Source: a virus. Taken from it: a stretch of DNA of 22,350 nt. Location: the IMG/VR virus record IMGVR_UViG_3300025141_000854, positions 1-22,350 of that record. One strand, written 5' to 3'. Numbering within the stretch: the first letter of the stretch is position 1; each line of letters opens with the position of its first letter. The notes beneath the pieces are model-generated. The model was not told the origin of the DNA and ran no database searches. It saw only the letters and a list, made by a program, of their open reading frames with translations. The translations under genes and the position numbers were made by a program. Shown in pieces: positions 14,054-21,525 of this stretch.

Positions 14054-14999
14054 CCTCGCAGACTTCGCTGGCGCTGCTGTATCCACTCTCTTCCTCTTCT
14101 TCTACTTCTTGTAAAAGGGCCTTAATATCTAAATTGGCACAGTCTCTTTTGGTTTTGCTCACATGATAGTGGCTAATAAATCCGGAGAAGGAACCATACT
14201 TTACATCCTGCTCATAATTGGTAGACGTATTGCCAAATTGTGTGAGGGGTGCTTCATAGGGAATGTCTAGGCCCTCGTGGATTGCTTTCCAAAGTGCCTT
14301 TAAGGCTCTAATTTGAACCGGATAAAAATCTAGGTAGGGATCTATATCCTCGCCGTGAACACGAGAATTTTCTACGAGTGCTCTTTCGCCATATCCATTT
14401 TTAACATACCAGTCTTGGTACTTGAGATAATAAGCGTTGCTAATCTCCACTCCCACAGAGGCGCGATTAACTCGGGTGCTTCCCGCGTGCCAACATCCAT
14501 GTTGCATATCAATAGTTTGATAAATGGTTCCATCATTATCAATTAAGAAATGGACTGAGATCCCTTTCTTGTCGAGCACTTGCTGACAGGAGTTAGAACT
14601 TAGGCAAACATCCCAATGGTTTACAAACAGGCGTATTTTGCGTGAGGGTCGGCCTGTATAGTCATAGTAGGTGCCGGCTTTAGATTTTTGACCGCCGCTC
14701 TCAGACCACAACACAACTTTGTCCCACTTAATTGGAATAAAGTTTCCGTTATAGACGATGTAATTAGAATACGCAGGCGTGCTAGGTTTATGCTCATCTA
14801 TCTCGGCTTGTCTTTCAGTCCAAACCCTACGAAATGTCATTGGGCCGACCAAGCCATCAGGCGAAAGTCCGCGTTCGCGCTGCCATTTCTTAATGGCGCG
14901 TACTAGCTGGTCGTCAAAATATTTCTCTCCAAACCAAGTTGGATCCCATCCCAAATTCGCCCCGGATGATTGGTTATAAAAGTTCTTATCAATGGGCAT
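14043..14999 (-). CDS. Endolysin: peptidoglycan-binding plus N-acetylmuramoyl-L-alanine amidase
   Basis: The 318-aa protein has an N-terminal peptidoglycan-binding repeat (RAIKKWQRERGLSPDGLVGP, about 34-53) followed by an Amidase_2 domain. The latter shows LFVNHWDVC (His128), a VHFLIDNDGTIYQ strand pair (149-161), CWHAGSTRVN (His171), SVGVEISN (181-188) and SHYHVSKTKRDC (about 276-287), where His, Lys and Asp/Cys are the usual zinc and catalytic residues. It would cut the amide bond between N-acetylmuramate and L-alanine to release phage. No signal peptide is seen, so a holin or another export path is needed, and no clear holin is in view. A Glu/Ser-rich tail ends the protein. The ATG at 14997-14999 follows AGGA at a longish spacing of about 12 bases. 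Confidence 0.93.
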   Translation of the reverse strand: MPIDKNFYNQSSGANLGWDPTWFGEKYFDDQLVRAIKKWQRERGLSPDGLVGPMTFRRVWTERQAEIDEHKPSTPAYSNYIVYNGNFIPIKWDKVVLWSESGGQKSKAGTYYDYTGRPSRKIRLFVNHWDVCLSSNSCQQVLDKKGISVHFLIDNDGTIYQTIDMQHGCWHAGSTRVNRASVGVEISNAYYLKYQDWYVKNGYGERALVENSRVHGEDIDPYLDFYPVQIRALKALWKAIHEGLDIPYEAPLTQFGNTSTNYEQDVKYGSFSGFISHYHVSKTKRDCANLDIKALLQEVEEEEESGYSSASEVCEDDS

Positions 15000-15016
15000 A
15001 GCATTTTATTTTCCTG

Positions 15017-15298
15017 TTACTCCGACAATATTCCTACAATATAATTATCTAGCACTAGGTTAATTGTCTCATTTTTCACATTAATTTCCTCAATCATCGA
15101 CTTGTCAACGATGATTTCTGTGCCTACATTGAGTTCCTCTTTAAATCTTACATCTTGTGCCCAACTCACGACCTTAACAACTACATGCTTTTCTTCCGTA
15201 GGTTTAAAATCCTCGGGAAGAACGATTCCGCTTGCGGTGGTGGGGCCCGGCGGGGGCGGTACTACTATTTGTAGATGCCTATTTACAGGCTTCAGCAT
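15017..15298 (-). CDS. GroES-like co-chaperonin
   Basis: At 93 aa this is the size of GroES (97 aa). The start PVNRHLQIVVPPPP, the SGIVLPEDF strand (about 23-31), a charged mobile-loop region (about 32-39), then VVKVVSWAQDV, VGTEIIVDK and LDNYIVGIL match the GroES barrel layout. Phages encode such proteins (gp31 of T4) so that host GroEL folds capsid protein. The classical GGIVLT mobile loop is not exact, so its GroEL contact may differ. The start overlaps the preceding Cys-rich gene by 20 bases, with AGAGGTG four bases before ATG. It precedes the endolysin by 17 bases. Confidence 0.78.
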   Translation of the reverse strand: MLKPVNRHLQIVVPPPPGPTTASGIVLPEDFKPTEEKHVVVKVVSWAQDVRFKEELNVGTEIIVDKSMIEEINVKNETINLVLDNYIVGILSE

Positions 15299-15518
15299 TG
15301 GTCACCTCTTTATTGATTACTCTTTCATGAGTACTGAATTCTTTTCTCGTTAAAAAAGCTTCTTCGCGTGCATTGCATTTTTTACAACGCATTGAAACGT
15401 TGATGTTTTCGCAAATCATTGCTTCTATTCTGCCTGTGGGTACCCAGTAGCATTCCTTCTGGTTTCCTTTACAGGCTATCTTTATTCTTCTCTCTGCAAG
15501 AAGATGATTAAAGTTCAT
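15279..15518 (-). CDS. Small Cys-rich protein, likely zinc-binding
   Basis: The start at 15516-15518 was chosen because AGGAG (15524-15528) lies five bases upstream; a longer in-frame start at 15539 lacks this site. The 79-aa product holds cysteines at 16, 23, 36, 45, 48 and 78 and a histidine at 64, including RCKKCNA. The C-x2-C pair with earlier cysteines suggests a bound zinc, for example a short zinc ribbon. The surroundings are basic with an aromatic strand (CYWVPTG). It sits between the ribonucleotide reductase and the GroES-like gene and may belong to either function; no family is recognised. Its ribosome site overlaps the reductase stop codon, so translation is probably coupled. Confidence 0.66.
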   Translation of the reverse strand: MNFNHLLAERRIKIACKGNQKECYWVPTGRIEAMICENINVSMRCKKCNAREEAFLTRKEFSTHERVINKEVTNAEACK

Positions 15519-15526
15519 AGTTTCTC

Positions 15527-17494
15527 CTATAATGTACATGTATCGTTAGTGCAGAATTTTGTTCCCGCACCACCCTCGGATTCATCTATTCTGGCGAGGG
15601 GGGTAATCTTAGCAAACATTTTTTCATAGGTGTCTTTTGTAATAGACTCATAGGGAGCCTGCTCATAGCCTGTCTCTTGATACTTCAAGAAAGAAACAGC
15701 TTTTAATCTGGTCTCATACATTTCTAGCGCATTCTTAAGTTGGTGTGATTCGTCTTCTTTAAATGTCACAGTAATTGAAACTGAATTGTCTGCCCAATAA
15801 TATTGATATTGAGCAGCAATCTCAAGCTGTTCCCATATGCTTACGTCGCACTTACTCTTCGTAAAATATGGCTCGTGGACTGGAAACTCCACTACCATTG
15901 TGCGTGGGGAATATTTATCCTTCTCAATATTATATCCGGAGTTCTTGAGCCTGTCAAGGATTTTTGAATCCTGGGAGAATCTAATGCGTCTAATGTAGTA
16001 TTCGTCTTCCGGAAAATGAATACCGGGAGTGGAACCATTCAATAAAGAAACGGTGCCAGACGGCTTGATCGATGTCGTCCGGACAGATTTTGGAATGCAT
16101 AGCCAGTTTGAATACTCTTCATCTAATTCTTTGACATAATTATAAGCTTTGTCACACCACTCATACATTTCGCGGCGTCCATGCTTGTTAAATGCTTGGA
16201 CCACTCCCGATTGGGACAGTCCAATGCGCCTGTTCTTGAGCATCTTGGCGTTAGTCTCTGGCCAGTGCGTGTTAGAGAGTGTGATGGTCTTGCCGTATAA
16301 ATATGCAATCTTTAATGTCTTAAGGTAGTCTTCTAGATCGTCGTGCTTAGCTGGGAATGTTTCAACCAGACAGCAAAGCTCTGCATCTTCAAGCTGTTGT
16401 TCTACGCACGGGTTAAAGCCGGCAACGTTAATGTCGTCTAGTCGGATCCCATCCTTAAAGCGGCCTCGGGTGCGCGCATTCTCTAGCCAGATGTATCCGG
16501 GCTCTCCGTTAGCTTGACTTTGTGCAGCGTGCCATGTGTAATCCATACCCACTACTGCATTGAAAGAGTTGTTGGACCCCCATCGATGATGATAAAGCTT
16601 TTCGTCATCGTTTTTCATTTCCAGATAATATCGATCATCATAGTTGCCAATGGCTAACGCGGCTGACCGACGAACATTACCAGCTACCACGCAGCGGCCA
16701 ATGAGGTTTTCTGTATCTACTATATCAACTGACGAAACTGGTTCACCCGGCTTGCTTCCATAAAGCTTTACTAGGTTTTCATGAAGTTCTTTGAGGGGGC
16801 CATGGCCACTAGAGGTTCCACCAAATCCATGGATAAGGGCGCCTTCGGGACGGATGGCAGAATAATCAAACTTGGGAACCTTTCCTCCAAAGAAAAATCC
16901 ATCCAACAACAGATGGACAGAATCTACCCAGCCCTCGCGGGAGTCGTCAATGACCAGTGTATCATTTGTATATTGTGGTTCTTGAACGGTCAGCGTGTTG
17001 GCTCCTTCAGTATCAAATCCTACGCCAATCCCCAGCATCAAAGCATCCATCATCCACGCAAAAAGATATCCCCCCTTGCTGGAGAGATCTCTTGTGGAGC
17101 GGAACGCGCAATTAAAAAGTCCTGCGGCGGTGCGCTCTTCTACAAACTTGGTACCCATCATCCAGAGGCCGCGACCAGGAGGCGTCCACTTCAGATTAAA
17201 CAGCCGGTCATAAGCTTCTTTGGCAGTCTTTTGTGCCTTTGCATCATTCCATTCAAGACTAAGCAAAAAGACATGTTGCTTTTGCATGTTAAACATCCCT
17301 TCAATCACACGCTTGCAGGTTTGCCACCATTCTTCTGATCCACTGGCATCTGGATCGAATTCGCTAAGCCTACGAGAGTAGGTGCGTTTGAATGTGACGT
17401 ATCCTAGTGGACCCCATGGTACTTCTTTAGTTTTATAGGGCTCCAAAAAGGTGTCTGATAGTCGGAATCTCCGGATGTTTTCTATGGTTCTCAT
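15527..17494 (-). CDS. nrdJ: Class II (adenosylcobalamin-dependent) ribonucleotide reductase
   Basis: The 655-aa protein matches the monomeric B12-dependent reductase (the Lactobacillus leichmannii enzyme is 739 aa). LFNCAF holds Cys129 and AELCCLVE Cys374/375, and NPCVEQ (361-366) carries the thiyl-radical Cys363 and the acid Glu365. IKPSGTVSLLNGSTPGIHFP is the conserved barrel loop, and the C-terminal KFCTNDTCTL supplies the shuttle pair Cys648/Cys653. It makes deoxyribonucleotides for genome synthesis without oxygen and without a separate radical subunit, needing host cobalamin. The likely reductant is a thioredoxin (one is encoded at 3435-3794). No intein is seen. The ATG at 17492-17494 follows AAGGA, which overlaps the helicase stop. 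Confidence 0.95.
   Translation of the reverse strand: MRTIENIRRFRLSDTFLEPYKTKEVPWGPLGYVTFKRTYSRRLSEFDPDASGSEEWWQTCKRVIEGMFNMQKQHVFLLSLEWNDAKAQKTAKEAYDRLFNLKWTPPGRGLWMMGTKFVEERTAAGLFNCAFRSTRDLSSKGGYLFAWMMDALMLGIGVGFDTEGANTLTVQEPQYTNDTLVIDDSREGWVDSVHLLLDGFFFGGKVPKFDYSAIRPEGALIHGFGGTSSGHGPLKELHENLVKLYGSKPGEPVSSVDIVDTENLIGRCVVAGNVRRSAALAIGNYDDRYYLEMKNDDEKLYHHRWGSNNSFNAVVGMDYTWHAAQSQANGEPGYIWLENARTRGRFKDGIRLDDINVAGFNPCVEQQLEDAELCCLVETFPAKHDDLEDYLKTLKIAYLYGKTITLSNTHWPETNAKMLKNRRIGLSQSGVVQAFNKHGRREMYEWCDKAYNYVKELDEEYSNWLCIPKSVRTTSIKPSGTVSLLNGSTPGIHFPEDEYYIRRIRFSQDSKILDRLKNSGYNIEKDKYSPRTMVVEFPVHEPYFTKSKCDVSIWEQLEIAAQYQYYWADNSVSITVTFKEDESHQLKNALEMYETRLKAVSFLKYQETGYEQAPYESITKDTYEKMFAKITPLARIDESEGGAGTKFCTNDTCTL
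15929..15957 (-). promoter_or_regulatory. Possible consensus promoter inside nrdJ
   Basis: On the minus strand the coding sequence contains TTGACA (15952-15957), a 17-base spacer and TATAAT (15929-15934), an exact match to both consensus boxes. It would lead into the Cys-rich, GroES-like and endolysin genes. It also encodes DRLKNSGYNI, so chance cannot be excluded. Confidence 0.45.
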
Positions 17495-17500
17495 TTGTTT

Positions 17501-18877
17501 TTATTTCCTTTTTAATCTTGAATATTTTTCTCGTAATAATTTCTGCTGTTCTTTGGAACTTAGCGTAAGCGGGGCTGTTACAACAGAATTAACTGTGGTG
17601 GGCATCGATGCTTTTGGAAGAATCTTAATCTGTACATTGGATGTATCCATAAAGATAGGATACACCATCCCATCCGGCCCATTTCTATTCTTTGCAATAA
17701 ACAGCTTTCCCTGATTATTTTGTTTGTCTTCGATTGTTCGAGAAATCGAAAAGATAAAGTCTGCTACGAAACACTTGTTAAATGCTTCTGAGATCTGCTC
17801 CATTGTAATAACTTCTGCGCTTAATCCAGAGCGATTTGTTTGCGATGCTGTCCATATGGGACACTTGAATTCCGAAGCGAGCGCGCGTAGCTCTTCGTAA
17901 ATAGACTCAAGCTCGTTTCTCTTCTCTTTTCTTGCGATAACCGGTTTTAAAAGATCGGCATAATCAATAATAATCATACCGGGAGTAATGCCCCGCTTGA
18001 GCAAGCGCGCAAGATGGGAGCGAATTGTGTTGGTGCTGGCTGACTTGGTGGGATACTCTTTAACAATCAAAGAGCCATCAAGCTCTTTAATCTCTTCATA
18101 GATTTCGTCTTTAAAGCTACGAATATCTGAAAGTGGGTAGCCAGTAATACAACTATCGTAACGTATTCCAATAACGGTATCTTGCAATTCAAGTGTGTAA
18201 TGTACAACCGTCTTGCCCTCTAAGATCCCTTGGGCGCCAAGATGCACTAACGCCATTGACTTTCCTGCGCCTGTGGGTGCAATAACAACGCCTAATTCAC
18301 TTTTGCCGAGGCCCCCGCCAGTAATTGTGTCTATTTCTTTCCACCCTGTGGTCATAGGATTTCGATGCTTGGGCTTAAACCTCTCTTCAAAATCAGCAAA
18401 ATAGTCATAGCCGAAATTGTTTTCGGATCCAAGTTTAAGAGCATCATTAATAACTGTAGAGATTTCATCGAACGAGCAATTTTGTAGCAGCCCTACAGAT
18501 TTCATCATGGCTTCTTTAAGGTTTTGCTTGCGGCAAAAATCCAGAGAGGTTTCCTTAATGTATAATATGTCGGACATTTCACGCGTATGAATTCTAGCGA
18601 AATAATCGCGTACTTGATTTTGTGTAACCTCATCCTCATTATCCATTTCGGTTCTAAGAATTGTAATCATTGCCTCGACAGAAGGATGGGTGCCGTATCT
18701 ATTTCGATAGTTAATAACTTTGGTAACAAAGACGCGTAAATATTCAAGTTCTAAAAATTCTGTGTCGAGGACTTCGGTAATCTGATCCGCGAACGGTCTG
18801 TCCTCAAAAATAAGTTGTACTAGTCCCTCTTGGAAGGCTTTTCCGTACCTTCCAAAATTCACATTTTCAGTGAGCAT
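17501..18877 (-). CDS. dnaB: Replicative DNA helicase, DnaB/gp41 type
   Basis: This 458-aa protein has an N-terminal helical domain (about 1-165) and a RecA-like C-terminal ATPase. GWKEIDTITGGGLGKSEL (178-195) leads into Walker A APTGAGKS (200-207); Walker B is MIIIDYADLL (301-310), followed by TASQTNRSG (343-351). The end (NRNGPDGMVYPIFMD) is also typical of DnaB-family members. It would unwind DNA 5'-to-3' as a hexamer ahead of the DnaE polymerase. No separate primase is seen in the window. ATG at 18875-18877 follows GAGGG; two promoter-like sites precede it. It sits directly upstream of nrdJ, 6 bases away. Confidence 0.93.
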   Translation of the reverse strand: MLTENVNFGRYGKAFQEGLVQLIFEDRPFADQITEVLDTEFLELEYLRVFVTKVINYRNRYGTHPSVEAMITILRTEMDNEDEVTQNQVRDYFARIHTREMSDILYIKETSLDFCRKQNLKEAMMKSVGLLQNCSFDEISTVINDALKLGSENNFGYDYFADFEERFKPKHRNPMTTGWKEIDTITGGGLGKSELGVVIAPTGAGKSMALVHLGAQGILEGKTVVHYTLELQDTVIGIRYDSCITGYPLSDIRSFKDEIYEEIKELDGSLIVKEYPTKSASTNTIRSHLARLLKRGITPGMIIIDYADLLKPVIARKEKRNELESIYEELRALASEFKCPIWTASQTNRSGLSAEVITMEQISEAFNKCFVADFIFSISRTIEDKQNNQGKLFIAKNRNGPDGMVYPIFMDTSNVQIKILPKASMPTTVNSVVTAPLTLSSKEQQKLLREKYSRLKRK

Positions 18878-18903
18878 CTATTCCCTCTCGATGTTGTATT
18901 ATA

Positions 18904-18931
18904 TATATAACAAACCTCCCCATAAAGTCAA
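18904..18931 (-). promoter_or_regulatory. Promoter for the helicase-nrdJ unit
   Basis: Minus strand: TTGACT (18926-18931), 16-base spacer ending TGT, TATATA (18904-18909), within a run of alternating T and A. It lies between the exonuclease stop and the helicase start and has the TGT before the -10 box shared with three other sites. Confidence 0.6.
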
Positions 18932-18936
18932 TCTAA

Positions 18937-18965
18937 AATTTAAAATAATTCTTTTGTGTTGTCAA
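18937..18965 (-). promoter_or_regulatory. Second, upstream promoter-like site before the helicase
   Basis: Minus strand: TTGACA (18960-18965), 17-base spacer, TAAATT (18937-18942). It overlaps the end of the exonuclease gene and would be in tandem with the site at 18904-18931. Weaker than the others because the -10 is A+T-rich background. Confidence 0.4.
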
Positions 18966-19920
18966 GACATTCCCTGGTGATCTTATTTAAGTTCTCTTTA
19001 AGATCCTCCCAGTTTAATTCACCAAATCCATCTGCGCGCATCATACCAATGAGTTCGGTTTTATTAAATTCGCACTCAAAGTTTTCTATCGATTCTTCAA
19101 CATGCTGTTTAGATTGAAACGACATTTGTGGAGCATATAATTGCATCATCTTATAGTTGTGCGCGATTAACTTTTGGTTGTCGGCAACGTTCGAGAAAAA
19201 CTTTAAGTTACTATCAGCATCTTTGCAAAATTCTACAACTTCATCAATCGTATACGACTTCTCTTCACTAAGAAAATCAAGGCGTTTCTGAATTGTTTTA
19301 AACCCGGCACCCTTAACACCAGGAAGGTTGTCGGAAGCGTCTCCAATGATCGCTCTGGCGAGTGCCATATTGGTTGGGTGTACTCCTGTCTGCTCAATGA
19401 TGCGCTTTTGGTTTAGCAACTCGTTTTTAGTAGGCCGAAGCAGTACAGTTTCCTCGTTGCAAACCTGCATAAAATCTTTGTCATTAGAAATGATAATTTT
19501 TTGCCATCCTTTATAATAATCCATCTGCGTAATATATGCAATCACATCGTCAGCTTCAATTTCCGGAATCATAAACTGAATGATGGGCATGTTATTCATA
19601 TATTCAATAACACGACTTTGTTGCCACATCTTGTTCTGCAACTCTTCGTCATCAGTAAGGTTGTGATACGCTCGATTTAATCTAATCGGCTTCCTACCCT
19701 CTTTATAGTTTTTGTCTATGCTCTTTCGCTTTCTAGAGCCGTTAGGACCGTCCCATACCACTACGATCTGATCCGGTTTCGTCTCTCGGACGTGTCGCTG
19801 AAGGATTTTGATAAACCCTTTCAGGCCGCCGATGGGATCTCCATTAGAGGAAATCGAGGGGTCTACGATATACGCCCTCAAATATGCGTTTAACGCATCT
19901 ACAATTAATACTCGTTTCAT
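18940..19920 (-). CDS. 5'-3' exonuclease / flap nuclease (FEN family)
   Basis: This 326-aa protein belongs to the family of T4 RNase H and the Pol I 5' nuclease. Acidic metal ligands fall at the expected places: LIVDALN (Asp8), VVVWDG (Asp57), PEIEADDVI (119-127), SNDKDF (Asp147, Asp149) and GDASDN (Asp194, Asp197). It is followed by the H3TH motif LPGVKGAGFKT. It would remove RNA primers and flaps at the phage replication fork, which fits its place among helicase, recombinase and SSB. The ATG (19918-19920) comes directly after a terminator hairpin/promoter module; the AGG-type ribosome site is weak. No polymerase domain is attached, so it is a stand-alone nuclease. Confidence 0.92.
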   Translation of the reverse strand: MKRVLIVDALNAYLRAYIVDPSISSNGDPIGGLKGFIKILQRHVRETKPDQIVVVWDGPNGSRKRKSIDKNYKEGRKPIRLNRAYHNLTDDEELQNKMWQQSRVIEYMNNMPIIQFMIPEIEADDVIAYITQMDYYKGWQKIIISNDKDFMQVCNEETVLLRPTKNELLNQKRIIEQTGVHPTNMALARAIIGDASDNLPGVKGAGFKTIQKRLDFLSEEKSYTIDEVVEFCKDADSNLKFFSNVADNQKLIAHNYKMMQLYAPQMSFQSKQHVEESIENFECEFNKTELIGMMRADGFGELNWEDLKENLNKITRECLDNTKELF

Positions 19921-19922
19921 TT

Positions 19923-19965
19923 AAAAAGCCCTACCTGTTATATACAATATAACATGGCAGGGCTT
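19923..19965 (-). terminator. Intrinsic terminator, interlocked with a promoter
   Basis: On the minus strand AAGCCCT (59-65) and TGTTATA (48-54, as complement) pair with 26-32 and 36-42 (last two digits of 19900s), giving two 7-bp blocks around an imperfect middle and a five-base loop. A run of five T follows (19923-19927). It should end transcripts arriving from SSB, RecA and the lipoprotein. Confidence 0.72.
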
Positions 19966-19974
19966 AAATGTCAA
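19946..19974 (-). promoter_or_regulatory. Sigma70-type promoter for the exonuclease unit
   Basis: Minus strand: TTGACA (19969-19974), 17-base spacer ending TGT, TATATT (19946-19951). The expected start near 19939 falls in the downstream arm of the terminator stem, so transcripts from this promoter would lack the upstream arm and could not form the terminator. Confidence 0.78.
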
Positions 19975-19981
19975 GCAGTTT

Positions 19982-20302
19982 TTAGCGATATCTGCGGGCT
20001 GGTGGGTGTGGTCTGCCGCGGCCTTGGATGTATCTAACATGCGTATGCGGCTGTCGTGACAACATCTGGCGAGGCACCGTTCGCAAATCCCAATACCCGT
20101 GTACCCACACACCACGCGGAGTTCGGTGTCCCCTTACCCAGACCCATGCACGGACATTGACACTAACATTGTGCGTGTGGGGATGGGGGGTGTGACGCAC
20201 GACTGGTGGTGCGGGTGGTCGCTGACTCGGTGGAGGGGTGTGTGCGTGAACTGTGCAGCCACTCCCAATTAAAGCTATAAAAGCTATAGTGAATTTATTC
20301 AT
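19982..20302 (-). CDS. Small His/Pro-rich putative lipoprotein with WXXGXW-like repeats
   Basis: The 106-aa protein starts with MNKFTIAFIALIGSGC, a Lys, a hydrophobic stretch and a Cys at 16. It resembles a type II signal peptide, although the -3 position is Gly, not the usual Leu. A Pro/His-rich linker follows (about 20-45), then AWVWVRGHRTPRGVWVHGYW, which resembles the two-copy WXXGXW repeat of bacterial outer-membrane or periplasmic proteins. The tail is basic. The gene is much richer in G+C than its neighbours and encodes no known replication function, so it may have been picked up from a host. The ATG overlaps the recA end by 8 bases and has a plausible AAAGGA site. An outer-membrane spanin-like lipoprotein is an alternative for a Pro-rich lipoprotein in a phage, but no inner-membrane partner is seen. 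Confidence 0.65.
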   Translation of the reverse strand: MNKFTIAFIALIGSGCTVHAHTPPPSQRPPAPPVVRHTPHPHTHNVSVNVRAWVWVRGHRTPRGVWVHGYWDLRTVPRQMLSRQPHTHVRYIQGRGRPHPPARRYR

Positions 20303-21461
20303 TTTGTTTTCCTTTCTCTGCTGGTGCGGCTAATTCGTCCGGATCTTCATAAAAATCTTCTGCGCTTCCATCCCGACGATCAAATCTTTGAATAACCTCT
20401 TCATCCATTAGACGTATGACGTGCTCTCTAAATTCATTATCGGTTTTAATAATCTCGGTCCACTTTGAAGGCTGGAATTTCTTGGAGTATCCGTCTGCAG
20501 TTTCTAATGTATACCACGCACCCTTGGAAGTGAGACACTCGGATGTTTTAATAGCATCAAACCAACTCTCTTCGTCTCGGATACCAACTTCGTCAGTGCC
20601 CCACATAATACGGAAAGCACAATTTCTTCCTTGAGTTCCAAACCTAGACTTCTCCAGTCTAATCTTGACTTCGGATCCGATACGGAAACCTTTATCATCC
20701 ATCACAAACGCACTCTTAGCCTTGCGTCCGGTTAGCCAGATACGCAAAGAATAAGAATAGTGCATAGCTTTTCCGCCCGGTGTCATATAGGGCGTAGTCA
20801 TCGCTGTGATATGCGCCATAGGGCCGCTAGTAATGTTGGTCTTAAGCTGGTTAAGAACCAAGAAGGTTGCTTGCTTGTCTGCAATCGGGAGAGTAAGCTT
20901 TGACATTCCCTTCGCAAGGATGCGCGCCTTCATTGCCATCGAGGATTGAGGATTAAAGTCGCCCTCAACATCTGATACCGATGGAGTGAATGCTAGAGAG
21001 TCCCAAATCAACAACAGCTTTTCATCCGTTGCTGCCAGAAGTTCTTCAATCGTCTCCAATACAAACTCGACAGACGATGCCTGAACGTACATTAACCGCT
21101 CTAGGTCGCATCCTGCTGCCTCCAAAAAAGCAGGGTCGATGGCTGACTCGGAATCAAAATACACCACCAGCTTATCCTGTTTTTGGGCGTTCGCTGCAAT
21201 CTGTGCAGCCATGTAAGATTTGCCTGTGGAGGTGAGTCCTGCAATCTCTGTGACCTTACCAACAGGAATGCCTGCGTACTGTCCTTTACAGATAATACTA
21301 TCCAGCCAGCGGGAGCCTGTGGGTATCCACTCTTTGACTTCCGTAGGATTGTCTCCTGTCAGGTCGTGGGCCACGTTGCGGCCCGCTTTTTTATTTACCA
21401 AGGTCATGAGATCTTGCATAGATACACGACCAGCTTTAGTTTGTTTTGCCTTTCTCGGCAT
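20295..21461 (-). CDS. recA: RecA/UvsX-type recombinase
   Basis: The 388-aa protein has the RecA core. Walker A is GLTSTGKS (75-82), preceded by IPVGKVTEIA; VVYFDSESAIDP (99-110) corresponds to the catalytic Glu region and LLLIWDSL (149-156) is Walker B. FLVLNQLKTN and TPGGKAMHYSYSLRIWL follow, the loop 2 and C-terminal core of the family. It would form filaments on single-stranded DNA and promote strand exchange for recombination-dependent replication. The Walker A resembles phage UvsX-like forms more than the bacterial GPESSGKT. The C-terminus is acidic (about 370-388), as in bacterial RecA. ATG at 21459-21461. It follows the SSB with a hairpin in between. Confidence 0.92.
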   Translation of the reverse strand: MPRKAKQTKAGRVSMQDLMTLVNKKAGRNVAHDLTGDNPTEVKEWIPTGSRWLDSIICKGQYAGIPVGKVTEIAGLTSTGKSYMAAQIAANAQKQDKLVVYFDSESAIDPAFLEAAGCDLERLMYVQASSVEFVLETIEELLAATDEKLLLIWDSLAFTPSVSDVEGDFNPQSSMAMKARILAKGMSKLTLPIADKQATFLVLNQLKTNITSGPMAHITAMTTPYMTPGGKAMHYSYSLRIWLTGRKAKSAFVMDDKGFRIGSEVKIRLEKSRFGTQGRNCAFRIMWGTDEVGIRDEESWFDAIKTSECLTSKGAWYTLETADGYSKKFQPSKWTEIIKTDNEFREHVIRLMDEEVIQRFDRRDGSAEDFYEDPDELAAPAEKGKQNE

Positions 21462-21491
21462 TTTGCCTTCCTTTGTTTCTAATTAATGGGG

Positions 21492-21513
21492 GGCAGACTT
21501 TTCCCGGTCTGCC
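21492..21513 (-). promoter_or_regulatory. Stem-loop between SSB and recA, no U-run
   Basis: GGCAGAC pairs with GTCTGCC (7 bp, 8-base loop). On the minus strand it is followed by C residues and then ATTAATTAG, so it is not a standard intrinsic terminator. It could stabilise the abundant SSB transcript end or reduce readthrough into recA. Confidence 0.45.
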
Positions 21514-21525
21514 AGCGGGGCGAGC

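Noticed and set aside
16781-17338. 185-codon plus-strand open frame opposite nrdJ
   Set aside because: It is antisense to strongly conserved reductase blocks; its length follows from the codon pattern of nrdJ.
15527-17494. Intein or frameshift in the ribonucleotide reductase
   Set aside because: Reductase genes in phages often carry inteins, but the reading frame is continuous, motifs follow in order, and length is in the normal range for the family.
18895-18920. Hairpin in the TA-rich region before the helicase gene
   Set aside because: The arms pair only weakly through alternating TA, and no T-run follows; it was treated as promoter sequence only.
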